64,000 nucleotides of DNA from an uncultured Clostridium sp. (GCA_902490335.1 CABUDL010000001.1:124001-188000); one strand, 5' to 3'; positions 50,499 through 59,198 are shown, counted from the stretch's first letter. A program made the numbers and translations. The notes: generated by a model from the letters alone, not told the origin.

Positions 50499-52241
50499 TT
50501 GAAGAGGACCAGTGAGAAGCAGGGCTTTGTGCAGGGAGCGATGATCCTGATGCTCGGGACGATGACCGTCAAGGTGGTCAGTATGTTGTTTAAAATACCG
50601 ATCAGCAACCTGTTGGGAGGAACGGGCTACTCCTATTTTACCAACGCCTATGAGATATTTAACCTCATTTCCACCATCGCGACGGCGGGCTTTCCGGTCG
50701 CCATCTCCAAGCTGGTGTCGGAAAACGGGGTGTTGGGAAATTATCGGGACAACCATAAGATTTTTCGCATCTCCCGAACCTTCTTTTTCATCACCGGTTT
50801 TTTGTGCATGGTGGTGATGATCATGGGAGCGGGAAGCTTTGCGGCGATGATTCCAAACCCGGGAGCCAAGCTGTCCATCATCTGTCTTGCGCCTGCGGTG
50901 CTGACCTGCTGCCTGATGTCCGCCTACCGCGGCTATTATCAGGGAATGCAGAATATGTACCCGACCTCTATTTCCCAGATCATCGAAGCGGTCACCAAGA
51001 TGATTTTCGGTCTGGGACTCAGCGGCGGCGTGATGTATCTGACCCAGAGGGAGTACAGCCTGCACGCTACGGTGCTCGGACGCAGCTATCCTTCGCCGGA
51101 GCAGGCGCAGGCGGTCATCGCCCAGCTGGCAAGCGGCGCAGCAGTGCTGGGTGTCAGCCTGTCCACAGCGGCGGGCTTGCTGTACCTGATGGTAAGATGG
51201 CGCAAAAAAGGCGACGGAGTCAGCCGACAGCAGCTGATGCAGGCACCCAAGCCGCAGGACAGCCGCACCTTACTGAAAAGCATCCTGGTGATTGCCATAC
51301 CGGTCTGCTTGGGTTCGCTGGCGGTCAACCTGTCGGGCATCATCGACCTGCTGACGGTGACCGGACGGCTTTCTTATGTGATGGATACCGCACCGCAGCA
51401 GCTGCTGGCTTGCTACGGTCAGAATATCCCGCAGGCAGAGCTGGTCAACGGAACGGTACACAACTACCTGTACGGCGCTTACAGCGGCAAAGCGGTGGTG
51501 ATTGCCAATCTGGTGCCTGCATTGACCACCGGGATGGCAGTCAGTGCGCTGCCGGCGGTAGCGGAAAGCTTTGCAAGAGGCAACCGCCTGCGCACCCAAA
51601 AGAGCATCCAGATGGTGCTGCGCATCACGGCGCTGTTTTGTGTGCCGGCAGGATTGGGCATCAGCGCCCTGTCGCAGGAGGTGTGCAGCCTGTTCTTCGG
51701 CATGAACAGCGAGGTGATGGTCGGCGCGCCGCTGCTGCGGGTGTTGGGTCTTGCTTCCATCTTCATCGCCCTGACCGGCACCACCAACAGCCTGTTGCAG
51801 GCGGTGGGCAGGGTCAGCCTGCCGGTCAAGCTCATCCTCATCGGCAGCGCCATCAAGCTGGCAATGAACTACCTGCTGGTGGGCATCCCGCAGGTCAATA
51901 TTCAGGCAGCGCCGTGGTCCACCCTGGCGTGCTATATCGTCATCACCCTGCTCAGCCTGATTGCGCTGCGCAGCACGGTGGGTCCGCTTGACGCCTTCGG
52001 CGTCTTTGGCAAGCCGTTGCTGGCAGGACTGCTGTGTGCTGCGTTTGCACGTTTGTGCCAAAATATACTCATGCAGCTGACTGCCTCCCGTTTTGCGGTG
52101 CTGCTGTCGGCTGCTGTGGGGGCAGGAGTGTATCTGGTGGGACTTTTGTTGCTGCGGGCTTTAAAAAAAGAGGACATAATGATGCTGCCCAAGGGCGAAA
52201 AAATGGCAAAAATACTTGAAAAGTACTCGCTTTTAGGGTAA
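50499..52241 (+). CDS. spoVB: SpoVB-like polysaccharide/lipid flippase (MOP superfamily)
   Basis: A 580-residue membrane protein with about fourteen helices, of the SpoVB/MurJ-like branch of the MOP exporter family, which flips lipid-linked peptidoglycan or polysaccharide units. It opens with KQGFVQGAMILMLGTMTVKVVSMLFKIPISNLLG, as in SpoVB. Bacillus has a similar protein, YabM, before mazG, and the same order holds here. Candidate starts are TTG at 50499, preceded by GGGTGG, and TTG at 50478; I prefer the first because the resulting MKRTSEKQGF start is the usual form. Confidence 0.82.
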   Translation: MKRTSEKQGFVQGAMILMLGTMTVKVVSMLFKIPISNLLGGTGYSYFTNAYEIFNLISTIATAGFPVAISKLVSENGVLGNYRDNHKIFRISRTFFFITGFLCMVVMIMGAGSFAAMIPNPGAKLSIICLAPAVLTCCLMSAYRGYYQGMQNMYPTSISQIIEAVTKMIFGLGLSGGVMYLTQREYSLHATVLGRSYPSPEQAQAVIAQLASGAAVLGVSLSTAAGLLYLMVRWRKKGDGVSRQQLMQAPKPQDSRTLLKSILVIAIPVCLGSLAVNLSGIIDLLTVTGRLSYVMDTAPQQLLACYGQNIPQAELVNGTVHNYLYGAYSGKAVVIANLVPALTTGMAVSALPAVAESFARGNRLRTQKSIQMVLRITALFCVPAGLGISALSQEVCSLFFGMNSEVMVGAPLLRVLGLASIFIALTGTTNSLLQAVGRVSLPVKLILIGSAIKLAMNYLLVGIPQVNIQAAPWSTLACYIVITLLSLIALRSTVGPLDAFGVFGKPLLAGLLCAAFARLCQNILMQLTASRFAVLLSAAVGAGVYLVGLLLLRALKKEDIMMLPKGEKMAKILEKYSLLG

Positions 52242-52244
52242 TAT
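52216..52244 (+). promoter_or_regulatory. mazG promoter
   Basis: TTGAAA (52216-52221), 17 bases, TAATAT (52239-52244), overlapping the end of the spoVB-like gene. Confidence 0.5.
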
Positions 52245-52307
52245 ATATAGAGCTGCAAAAAAGGACTGGACAAAACAATGCGGAGCAAAGCATAGGAGTG
52301 TGGTAAC

Positions 52308-53105
52308 GTGAGCGTGTCTTATGAAAAAAAGGAAAAGTACAGCATCGACGACCTGCTGCGGATTATGGAAATTCTGCGCAGCGAAGAGGGCTGTCCATGG
52401 GACCGAGAGCAGACCCACCCGTCGATGCGTCGGGATATGATCGAGGAAGCATACGAGGTGTGCGAAGCCATCGATTTGAACGACACCGATCTGCTCAAGG
52501 AGGAGCTGGGAGATGTGCTGCTTCAGGTGGTACACCATGCCCGCATCGAGCAGGAGCAGGGCAGCTTTGATTTTCAGGATGTCTGCGACGGCATCTGCCG
52601 CAAGCTGATCCAGCGTCATCCGCACGTGTTTGCCGATGTACAGGTGGACGGCACCGAACAGGTGCTGAACAACTGGGAGCAGATCAAGCAGCAGTCCAAA
52701 GGGCAGACCACAGGCGCGCAGACACTGTTGAGCGTGCCAAAGACTTTTCCTGCGCTGATGCGCGCACAGAAGGTGCAGAAACGCGCAGCCAAGACCGGCT
52801 TTGATTACCCGGACCTGTTTTGGGCAATGGACGACCTGGAAAGCGAACTGGACGAATTGCAGGCAGCCATCGACGAGGAAGACCCGCAGCAGTGCTTTGA
52901 GGAGCTGGGGGATGTGCTGTTTTCCGCAGTGAATATCGCGCGCTTTTTGAAGGTGGATGCCGAGGACAGCCTGAACGCTTCGACAGAAAAGTTCATCCAT
53001 CGTTTCTGTAAAGTGGAGCAGCTGGCACAGCAGCAGGGAATCGACCTGGAGCAAGCTTCTGTCGAACAGATGGAGCAGTTGTGGAAACAGGCGAAAAATC
53101 AGTAA
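52308..53105 (+). CDS. mazG: Nucleoside triphosphate pyrophosphohydrolase MazG
   Basis: A 265-residue house-cleaning enzyme that hydrolyses NTPs to NMP and pyrophosphate. It has two MazG domains: the first with GCPWDREQTHPSMRRDMIEEAYEVCEAI and EELGDVLLQVVHH, the second with ELDELQAAI and FEELGDVLFSAVNIAR, each carrying the ExxE...ExxD metal motif. The start is GTG at 52308 with AGGAG upstream. An SAM-dependent methylase domain found in Bacillus YabN is absent, so this is the short form. Confidence 0.93.
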   Translation: MSVSYEKKEKYSIDDLLRIMEILRSEEGCPWDREQTHPSMRRDMIEEAYEVCEAIDLNDTDLLKEELGDVLLQVVHHARIEQEQGSFDFQDVCDGICRKLIQRHPHVFADVQVDGTEQVLNNWEQIKQQSKGQTTGAQTLLSVPKTFPALMRAQKVQKRAAKTGFDYPDLFWAMDDLESELDELQAAIDEEDPQQCFEELGDVLFSAVNIARFLKVDAEDSLNASTEKFIHRFCKVEQLAQQQGIDLEQASVEQMEQLWKQAKNQ

Positions 53106-53218
53106 GAAAAGGCGCTTTTGCCCGTAGCTTTTGGGAGAATGGGCAAGGGGGTTTTAAGGCTCTTCCGCCGCAGGCGGGGGAATGGACCAATTAAGTGAAA
53201 AAATGGAGGATAACAAAT

Positions 53219-53494
53219 ATGACGAAAGCAGAATTGATCAACGTGGTTGCACAGAAAACAGAACTTTCTAAAAAGGACAGTGAAAAGGCTGTTGTTGCGG
53301 TGATCGACGCGATTTCTGAAGCACTGGCAGCAGGCGAAAGGGTTGCGCTGGTTGGCTTTGGTACCTTTGAGGTAAAGGAACGCGCTGCAAGAGAGGGCAT
53401 CAATCCAAGAACCAAAGAGAAGATCGAAATCCCATCTTCCAAGCTGCCTTCCTTCAAAGCAGGCAAAGCTCTCAAAGAGATTGTTTCCAAGTAA
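53219..53494 (+). CDS. hup: DNA-binding protein HU
   Basis: A 91-residue histone-like protein that bends and compacts DNA as a dimer. The HU signature is complete: MTKAELINVVAQKTELSKKDSEKAV, then GFGTFEVKERAAREGINPRTKEKIEIPSSKLPSFKAGK (quoted here only by key parts: GFGTFEVKERAAREG, NPRT and PSFKAGK). The ATG at 53219 has GGAGG nine bases upstream. HU lies between mazG and rqcP, as in many clostridia. Confidence 0.96.
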   Translation: MTKAELINVVAQKTELSKKDSEKAVVAVIDAISEALAAGERVALVGFGTFEVKERAAREGINPRTKEKIEIPSSKLPSFKAGKALKEIVSK

Positions 53495-53518
53495 TTTGGA
53501 ATCCACCAAGAACACATT

Positions 53519-53552
53519 CAACAGCTCCGGTGCTTCCGGGGCTGTTGTTGTA
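53519..53552 (+). terminator. Hairpin after hup
   Basis: AACAGCTCCGG and CCGGGGCTGTT pair with one mismatch, followed by a mixed GT-rich run; probably a partial terminator before rqcP. Confidence 0.55.
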
Positions 53553-53581
53553 TTAGCAGAAGGAAAACAGGAGGAATAACC

Positions 53582-53824
53582 ATGAGATTGGACAAATATT
53601 TAAAAATTACCCGACTGATCAAACGCCGCACCGTTGCCAACGAAGCGTGCGACGGCGGCAGAATCTTAGTCAACGGCAAGGTGGCTCGCGCCTCCTATGC
53701 AGTCAAGGAAGGGGATACCATCGAGATTCAGATGGGGAATCGTCCGTTAAAGGTGCAGGTGCTGTCGGTCAGCGAATATGCTACCAAGGAAAGTGCGCCG
53801 GAAATGTACCGTGTAGAGGAATAG
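53582..53824 (+). CDS. rqcP: S4-domain ribosome quality control protein RqcP (YabO)
   Basis: An 80-residue S4 RNA-binding protein. MRLDKYLKITRLIKRRTVANEACDGGRILVNGK is the typical start of RqcP (quoted in parts: MRLDKYLKITRLIKRRT, then GGRILVNGKVARASY). RqcP works with RqcH to add alanine tails to nascent chains on obstructed 50S subunits. AGGAGG precedes the ATG. In Bacillus and most clostridia yabP follows directly, but here yabP is at 5.9 kb and metK follows instead. Confidence 0.92.
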   Translation: MRLDKYLKITRLIKRRTVANEACDGGRILVNGKVARASYAVKEGDTIEIQMGNRPLKVQVLSVSEYATKESAPEMYRVEE

Positions 53825-53920
53825 CTGCTGCCGATTGTACCAAAAACCTGCAAACCTTCCGAAATCACAGGCAAAAAATCAATTTTTTTTAGAAGATGTA
53901 ACAATCATTCACGACGCTTG

Positions 53921-53949
53921 TTGACAACAATCGCCAAAAGCGTTATGAT
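53921..53949 (+). promoter_or_regulatory. metK promoter
   Basis: TTGACA (53921-53926), 17 bases, TATGAT (53944-53949), upstream of the SAM riboswitch. Confidence 0.8.
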
Positions 53950-54002
53950 AGCCCTTGTTAAAAGAGCAACACCACATTATTTTGTCAATAAAACTGAACA
54001 GC

Positions 54003-54110
54003 CTTATCAAGAGTGACAGAGGGGACAGGCCCTGTGAAGTCCGGCAACCTGCAAAGCGGCAGCTTTGTAAGGTGCCAAATCCTGCGGGTTAAGCCGAGAG
54101 ATGAGGAAGC
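54003..54110 (+). promoter_or_regulatory. SAM-I (S-box) riboswitch
   Basis: Opens with CTTATCAAGAGTGACAGAGG and continues with GGCCCTGTGAAGTCCGGCAACC, GGTGCCAAATCCTGC and CCGAGAGATGAGG, the conserved S-box blocks. It binds S-adenosylmethionine and precedes metK, the SAM synthetase gene. The kink-turn and pseudoknot elements are recognisable. Together with the following terminator it should switch off metK when SAM is plentiful. Confidence 0.95.
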
Positions 54111-54143
54111 AAAGACTCGATCTCACGGTCGGGTCTTTTTTGT
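54111..54143 (+). terminator. Riboswitch expression-platform terminator
   Basis: GACTCGATC and GGTCGGGTC pair over 9 positions with G-T wobbles, followed by six T. Formation is expected when SAM is bound. Confidence 0.8.
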
Positions 54144-54246
54144 ACCCCTTTTAGGGGACAGCAAAAGAACGATCTCGAACCAGCTGCACGCTGTTTGGTT
54201 TATGAAAAATCATAGTAACCAAAAGAAAAGAAAGGAACGAACGACT

Positions 54247-55425
54247 ATGGCAAAATACTTATTTACATCCGAATCGGTTACCGAAGGACATCCCGATAAA
54301 ATCTGCGACCAGATTTCCGACGCAGTGCTCGACTCGATTCTGGAGCAGGACCCAAACGGACGTGTAGCCTGTGAAACCACTGTCACCACCGGTATGGTCA
54401 TGGTAATGGGAGAAATCAGCACCTCCTGCTATGTGGACATCCCGAAGATTGCCCGTCAGGTCATCCGCGACATCGGCTATGACCGCGCAAAATTTGGCTT
54501 TGACTGCGACACCTGCGGCATCATCACCTCCATCGACGAGCAGTCCTGCGACATTGCGCTGGGCGTAGACAAAGGTCTGGAGGCAAAAGATGCCAACAGC
54601 GAAGAAGAGGACAACGGTGCGGGCGACCAGGGCATGATGTTTGGTTTTGCCTGCGACGATACCCCGGAGCTGATGCCGATGCCGATTTCTCTGGCACACA
54701 AGCTGGCAAAACAGCTGACCAAGGTGCGCAAGGACGGCACCCTTAATTATCTGCGCCCGGACGGCAAGACACAGGTCACCATCGAGTATGAAAACGAGGT
54801 GCCGGTAGCAGTTGAAACCATCGTCATCTCCAACCAGCATTCCCCGGAGGTGGAGATGGAGCAGCTGCGTGCAGACATCAAAAAGTATGTCATCGACCCA
54901 ATCGTGCCACAGGAGCTGATGACCGAGCAGACCAAAATCTTCATCAATCCGACCGGACGCTTTGTCATCGGCGGACCACAGGGTGACAGCGGCTTGACCG
55001 GCAGAAAAATCATCGTGGACACCTATGGCGGCATGGGTCGTCACGGCGGCGGCGCTTTCTCCGGCAAAGACCCGACCAAGGTGGACCGTTCGGCAGCCTA
55101 TGCAGCAAGATATGTTGCAAAGAACATCGTTGCAGCCAAGCTGGCAAAGAAATGTGAGGTTCAGCTGGCTTATGCCATCGGTGTTGCAAAACCGGTATCC
55201 ATCAACGTCAACACCTTCGGCACCGGTGCTGTTGCAGATGAGCAGCTGGAAAAGGCGGTTGAGAAGGTATTCGACCTGCGCCCGACCGCAATCATCAACT
55301 CGCTGGGTCTGCGCCGTCCAATCTACCGTCAGCTGGCAGCATACGGACACATGGGCAGAGAGGACCTGGGCGTCAGCTGGGAAAAGACCGACAAGGTGGA
55401 CGCTCTGCTGGCAGCAATCAAATAG
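54247..55425 (+). CDS. metK: S-adenosylmethionine synthetase
   Basis: Makes SAM from methionine and ATP. The 392-residue protein begins KYLFTSESVTEGHPDKICDQISDAVLD and contains GAGDQGMMFGFACDDT near 120-135 and GGGAFSGKDPTKVDRS near 265-280, the hallmark ATP and phosphate loops. The ATG at 54247 follows an AAAGAAAGGAA site; the longer frame upstream reads through the riboswitch and is not real. A terminator follows. Confidence 0.98.
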   Translation: MAKYLFTSESVTEGHPDKICDQISDAVLDSILEQDPNGRVACETTVTTGMVMVMGEISTSCYVDIPKIARQVIRDIGYDRAKFGFDCDTCGIITSIDEQSCDIALGVDKGLEAKDANSEEEDNGAGDQGMMFGFACDDTPELMPMPISLAHKLAKQLTKVRKDGTLNYLRPDGKTQVTIEYENEVPVAVETIVISNQHSPEVEMEQLRADIKKYVIDPIVPQELMTEQTKIFINPTGRFVIGGPQGDSGLTGRKIIVDTYGGMGRHGGGAFSGKDPTKVDRSAAYAARYVAKNIVAAKLAKKCEVQLAYAIGVAKPVSINVNTFGTGAVADEQLEKAVEKVFDLRPTAIINSLGLRRPIYRQLAAYGHMGREDLGVSWEKTDKVDALLAAIK

Positions 55426-55437
55426 AATCGGCAAATG

Positions 55438-55468
55438 CAAAAGGACATGGATTTCCATGTCCTTTTTT
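55438..55468 (+). terminator. Terminator after metK
   Basis: AAAGGACATGGA, two-base loop, TCCATGTCC and six T. Confidence 0.9.
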
Positions 55469-55581
55469 GTGTTTGCAAGCCTTGAGAGAAAGGATTTGCT
55501 TACAAAACGATTTTATATTTTAAATATAGCGGAGAAAGAGGAAGAATTTAGGAAAATAATCTAAAAATTTAAAGTTTATAC

Positions 55582-55610
55582 TTTACATTTCTGGCAATAA
55601 AGGATATAAT
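55582..55610 (+). promoter_or_regulatory. Promoter of the serine hydrolase gene
   Basis: TTTACA (55582-55587), 17 bases, TATAAT (55605-55610). The -10 overlaps the first ATG of the frame, which shows translation starts later. Confidence 0.75.
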
Positions 55611-55638
55611 GAAAGAAAAAATACCGGGAGGTTCAGTC

Positions 55639-57030
55639 GTGGAAATTTTAAATAAAACCATTGAACAAATCAGAAAGCAGTACGGCGTAGCCGGTGGTAT
55701 CCTGATTGCCATTAAAGACGGCAAGGTGCTTCTCAAGGAGTGTTTTGGTCAGGCTGACGCAGAAAAAGGCAAACCGGTGGACAGCAAGACCCTGTTCCAG
55801 ATTGCATCCTGTTCGAAAGCATTCACGACCATGGTTGCCGGTCAGCTGTGCGACGAAGGCAAGATGACCTGGGATACTCCGGTCAAACAGCTGATGCCGG
55901 ACTTTAGAATGGTGGACAAATATGCCGAGGAGCACGTCACCCCTCGTGATATGGCTTGCCACCGCACCGGTCTGTGCCGCCATGATGTCATGCGCACCTT
56001 TGTCCGCGAGGACAGAGCAGACCTGGTTCGCCGCATCGCTTACTTCCCGCCGGCATACGGCTTCAGAGAGAAGTACAGCTACCAGAACCAGATGTATGTG
56101 GCTCTGGGCTACCTGTGTGAACGTCTGACCGGAAAGACATGGGAGCAGCTGCTGAAAGAAAAGATTGGTGACCCGCTGGGAATGGATATGTACTTCCGCG
56201 GCATCGACACCATCGAGGACAAGAACGCAGCGATGCCGTATGCGCAGAAGGACGGCAAGATTTTCCGCGTGGATGAGGTAGTCGGAAAGGCAAGCAACCC
56301 ATGCGGCGGTCTGTACACCAACCTGGACAGCTTGGAGCGCTGGATTCGGATGCTGCTGGGCGAAGGCGAGCTGGAAGGCAAGCGCATCATCAGCAAGGAA
56401 GGCTTTGCCGAGCTGATTAAACCGAACGTTGTCATCCCGGGCAAACCGTCCCATCCAAAGGAAATGCAGCAGTCCTACGCAATGGCATGGATCAACTCCA
56501 TCTACAAAGGCAAGCTGCTCATTTCCCACTCCGGTTCCACCAACGGCTTCAACTCGATGGTTGGATTCTTCCCGGAGGAGAACGCAGCCTTCGCGCTGTC
56601 GGTCAATACTGTGGACACCCCGGCATACAGCTGCCTGAAATACCTGCTGTGTGACCTGCTGCTCAATGACGTAGAGGAGGATTACTCCTTCCTGATTGAC
56701 ATTTACAACCGCCGCGTTAACCTTGGACCGGACTACACCGAGGAAGAGCAGAAGGACCTGCCGCTGAGCGAAGAGCAGGCGAAGAAATATCTGGGTACCT
56801 ACTACAATCCGGGCTATGGCGTGATGGAATTTGTCTATGAGGACGGTCATCTGCGCCAGCACTATGGCTTGATGGACCAGCCGTTCAACTACATCGGCGA
56901 CGATAAGTTTGTAGGCTTCGAGGTGCTGGATACCCGCACCTACCGAGCAAACTTTACCGAGGACGGCAACCTCTGGATGCGCCTGTCCACCGATGCAGTC
57001 TGCCCAATCTTCTTTGAGCGGGTGCGCTAA
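55639..57030 (+). CDS. Serine hydrolase of the class C beta-lactamase family
   Basis: A 463-residue cytoplasmic-looking protein, without a signal peptide, of the beta-lactamase/D-aminopeptidase superfamily. Catalytic motifs are SCSK at 57-60, YQN beginning at Y148 and HSG beginning at H297, followed by a C-terminal lipocalin-like domain. Such proteins act as esterases or D-amino-acid peptidases; true beta-lactamase activity is unlikely without export. I use GTG at 55639, seven bases after GGGAGG, because the upstream ATG lies within the promoter -10. Single-gene unit between two terminators. Confidence 0.8.
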   Translation: MEILNKTIEQIRKQYGVAGGILIAIKDGKVLLKECFGQADAEKGKPVDSKTLFQIASCSKAFTTMVAGQLCDEGKMTWDTPVKQLMPDFRMVDKYAEEHVTPRDMACHRTGLCRHDVMRTFVREDRADLVRRIAYFPPAYGFREKYSYQNQMYVALGYLCERLTGKTWEQLLKEKIGDPLGMDMYFRGIDTIEDKNAAMPYAQKDGKIFRVDEVVGKASNPCGGLYTNLDSLERWIRMLLGEGELEGKRIISKEGFAELIKPNVVIPGKPSHPKEMQQSYAMAWINSIYKGKLLISHSGSTNGFNSMVGFFPEENAAFALSVNTVDTPAYSCLKYLLCDLLLNDVEEDYSFLIDIYNRRVNLGPDYTEEEQKDLPLSEEQAKKYLGTYYNPGYGVMEFVYEDGHLRQHYGLMDQPFNYIGDDKFVGFEVLDTRTYRANFTEDGNLWMRLSTDAVCPIFFERVR

Positions 57031-57056
57031 TCGAGCAAAAGAATATCACAGAACAA

Positions 57057-57096
57057 AACAATGGGGAGGACATCCGATGGATGTCCTCCCCATTTG
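57057..57096. terminator. Bidirectional terminator between serine hydrolase and carboxypeptidase genes
   Basis: AATGGGGAGGACATCC and GGATGTCCTCCCCATT pair, with a two- to four-base loop, between convergent genes. Confidence 0.85.
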
Positions 57097-57149
57097 CTGT
57101 TGCAGGCTATTTTCCACACACTCCCCTTGAGAAGGTGGAAAAAGTATTC

Positions 57150-58292
57150 CTACTCTCCGGTGACCAGCGGGACGCTGCACAACAGCTGGTTGTCCAGAGT
57201 GTATTCCAGCAAGCCGCAGACCTGATTGGAGGCGGTGGGCGGATAGAGGAACGGCTGGGCAATCAACCGGCTTTGCAGGCGGGCAGATTCGCCTTGCCGC
57301 AGCGGGACGCAGGGCTGCCAGACGGGCAGCAGCGAGATGGGAGCTTCGATGCCGTTCGGTTGGATTTCGCCGCCCACCATCGTGGCGTGGACAGGCGGCA
57401 GCGCCAGCGGCTGCATCGAGTAGCGGCTAAAGCAGCGGTCGTACAGAGAAGCGTGCAGGTTCCAGTCGTCCTGCGCATTCAGGGTGACACAGATGAGGGT
57501 CATCCCGTCCCGCTCGGCAGCGGACACCAGACACCGTCCGGCATCGTCGGTGAAGCCGGTCTTGACCCCGATGCAGTCGGGATAGAGGGTCAACAGTCGG
57601 TTGTAGTTTTTCAGCCACCGCTCATAGGGCGGCGCACCAAACCGGACCTGCATCGAAGGCTGGGAGCAGATGTAGGCAAAATCTTCGTTTTGTAAGGCAA
57701 CGCGGGTCAGCTTGGCAAGGTCGAAGGCGGTGGAGTAATGCTCGGGCGCATCCAGTCCGCAGGCGGTGACATAGTGGGTATCGGCAAGACCCAGCTGCTG
57801 GGCGCGCCGGTTCATCGCCTCCACAAAACCTTCGATGCTGCCGTACAACCGCACACCGGCGGCATTGGCAGCATCATTGCCGGAGGGCAGCAGCATCCCG
57901 CACGCCAGCGCGTACAGCGAAACCATGTCGCCTTCCATCAGTCCCATCGAGGAGCCTTCCACCTGAATGGCATCGGAATCGACCACAAAATAATCGTGCA
58001 GATTGGGCTGTTCGAGCACCATCATCGCACCGATGATTTTGGTGGTGCTTGCCATCGGCAGACGCTGGTGGATGTTCTGCCCGCACAGCACCCGACCGGT
58101 GGTCGCCTCCATCACCAGATAGGCTTTTGCAGCAGCATCGGGTTGTTCGTAAACGGAAAAATCCTCCAGCGATACCGGTGACGGGCAGAGAGGGGTGCGG
58201 TTTTCCTTGGCAAAAATCCTCCAGTCCGCTGCACCGCCAAAGAGCAGCAGGGCGCAGAGAAAAGAAAAAGACAGGCGTTTGAAAGCGTTCAA
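57150..58292 (-). CDS. D-alanyl-D-alanine carboxypeptidase (S11, second copy)
   Basis: A 380-residue secreted D,D-carboxypeptidase. An N-terminal hydrophobic segment (about 8-23) acts as a signal, and the S11 motifs are STTK at 82-85, SGN at 137-139 and KTG at 244-246. It differs from the copy at 12 kb and is more like DacB/DacF forms linked to sporulation. The start is TTG at 58292 with AAGGAG nine bases upstream; a TTG three codons earlier is too near that site. It is divergent from the TraX-like gene across a region holding a 17-bp inverted repeat. Confidence 0.85.
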   Translation of the reverse strand: MNAFKRLSFSFLCALLLFGGAADWRIFAKENRTPLCPSPVSLEDFSVYEQPDAAAKAYLVMEATTGRVLCGQNIHQRLPMASTTKIIGAMMVLEQPNLHDYFVVDSDAIQVEGSSMGLMEGDMVSLYALACGMLLPSGNDAANAAGVRLYGSIEGFVEAMNRRAQQLGLADTHYVTACGLDAPEHYSTAFDLAKLTRVALQNEDFAYICSQPSMQVRFGAPPYERWLKNYNRLLTLYPDCIGVKTGFTDDAGRCLVSAAERDGMTLICVTLNAQDDWNLHASLYDRCFSRYSMQPLALPPVHATMVGGEIQPNGIEAPISLLPVWQPCVPLRQGESARLQSRLIAQPFLYPPTASNQVCGLLEYTLDNQLLCSVPLVTGE

Positions 58293-58366
58293 GGCAGCCA
58301 ACTCCTTTTTGTTCAGAAATCCGGGGTGGAACAGTACAGGATATGCTGAGGTTGGAGAGAAAATTC

Positions 58367-58417
58367 AAAATGTACAATTTGTAATCTGGATTTATGACAA
58401 TACAAATTGTACATTTT
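58367..58417. repeat. 17-bp perfect inverted repeat before the TraX-like gene
   Basis: AAAATGTACAATTTGTA (58367-58383) and TACAAATTGTACATTTT (58401-58417) are perfect inverse complements with a 17-base spacer. Each arm also contains its own 11-bp near-palindrome (TACAATTTGTA). It ends just before the -35 element of the TraX-like gene and in the divergent region of the carboxypeptidase, suiting a two-site operator; the T-run after it also allows a terminator role. Confidence 0.7.
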
Positions 58418-58422
58418 TTTTA

Positions 58423-58451
58423 TTGAAAAAGTGCGAACAGTGGCGTATACT
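58423..58451 (+). promoter_or_regulatory. Promoter of the TraX-like gene
   Basis: TTGAAA (58423-58428), 17 bases, TATACT (58446-58451), six bases after the inverted repeat. Confidence 0.7.
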
Positions 58452-58484
58452 GTACAAGCAAAAACTTTTGAGGAGGAAAAACGA

Positions 58485-59192
58485 ATGGAACAAACTCTAC
58501 CAAAACTGAAAACCAATCTGGATACCAACCTGCTCAAGCTGGTTGCGGTCGTCTGTATGCTGCTCGACCACTTCGGTGCGACCTTTTTTGAGCAGGTTCC
58601 TGCCTTTCGCTGGGCGGGCAGGCTGGCGTTCCCGCTGTTTTGCTACTGCATGACGGTGGGGATGCTGTACACCCACGACATCAAGCGGTACCTGAGGAGA
58701 TTGGGATTGTTTGCGCTGATTTCACAGCCGTTCTGGATACTGGCTTTTAATGCGGAGGACTTTTGGGGAAACCTGCTCAATCTCAACATCTTTTTCACCC
58801 TCTTTATGAGCCTGTTGACCGTCTGGGGATTTAAGGAGAAGAAATACTGGCTGTTTGTGGCAGGGGTCCTGGTGATGTCCTTCATCAACTTCGACTATTC
58901 CACCACCGGCATCATCCTGATGATGATTTTCTATCTGTGCAGGAACAAGCCGACTCTGGGCGCTGCGTTGTATTTTCTGAGCTACCTGCCTGCCTTCTGG
59001 GGAGATGTGCAGGACCCGCTGGCACTGGTTGTCGGCGGACACGCCATCAGCTTTGAGGCATTCTCTCTGCTGGCACTGCCGCTGATTTATTTAAAGACCA
59101 ACAGCGGTCTGAAAATCTCCAAATGGGTGTTCTATCTGATTTATCCGGCACATCTGCTGGTCATCTATCTGCTCCAGCTGTGGATGGCATAA
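58485..59192 (+). CDS. TraX family membrane protein
   Basis: A 235-residue membrane protein with seven to eight helices, matching the TraX family named after the F-pilin acetylase. It shows NLLKLVAVVCMLLDHFGATFF near 15-35 and GRLAFPLFCYCMTVG near 45-60, the usual TraX phrases. Firmicute homologs are not tied to conjugation and may acylate surface molecules; the substrate is unknown. The ATG at 58485 has GAGGAGG upstream. A bidirectional terminator separates it from dpaB. Confidence 0.8.
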   Translation: MEQTLPKLKTNLDTNLLKLVAVVCMLLDHFGATFFEQVPAFRWAGRLAFPLFCYCMTVGMLYTHDIKRYLRRLGLFALISQPFWILAFNAEDFWGNLLNLNIFFTLFMSLLTVWGFKEKKYWLFVAGVLVMSFINFDYSTTGIILMMIFYLCRNKPTLGAALYFLSYLPAFWGDVQDPLALVVGGHAISFEAFSLLALPLIYLKTNSGLKISKWVFYLIYPAHLLVIYLLQLWMA

Positions 59193-59198
59193 GACAAA

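Noticed and set aside
54013..54246. N-terminal extension of metK through the riboswitch
   Set aside because: The region is a structured RNA with a terminator; the family start MAKYLFTSESVTEGH is at 54247.
58367..58417. BlaI/MecI/CopY-type operator
   Set aside because: Those sites are TACAnnTGTA; here the spacing is three bases (TACAATTTGTA), and no such regulator is encoded in the window.
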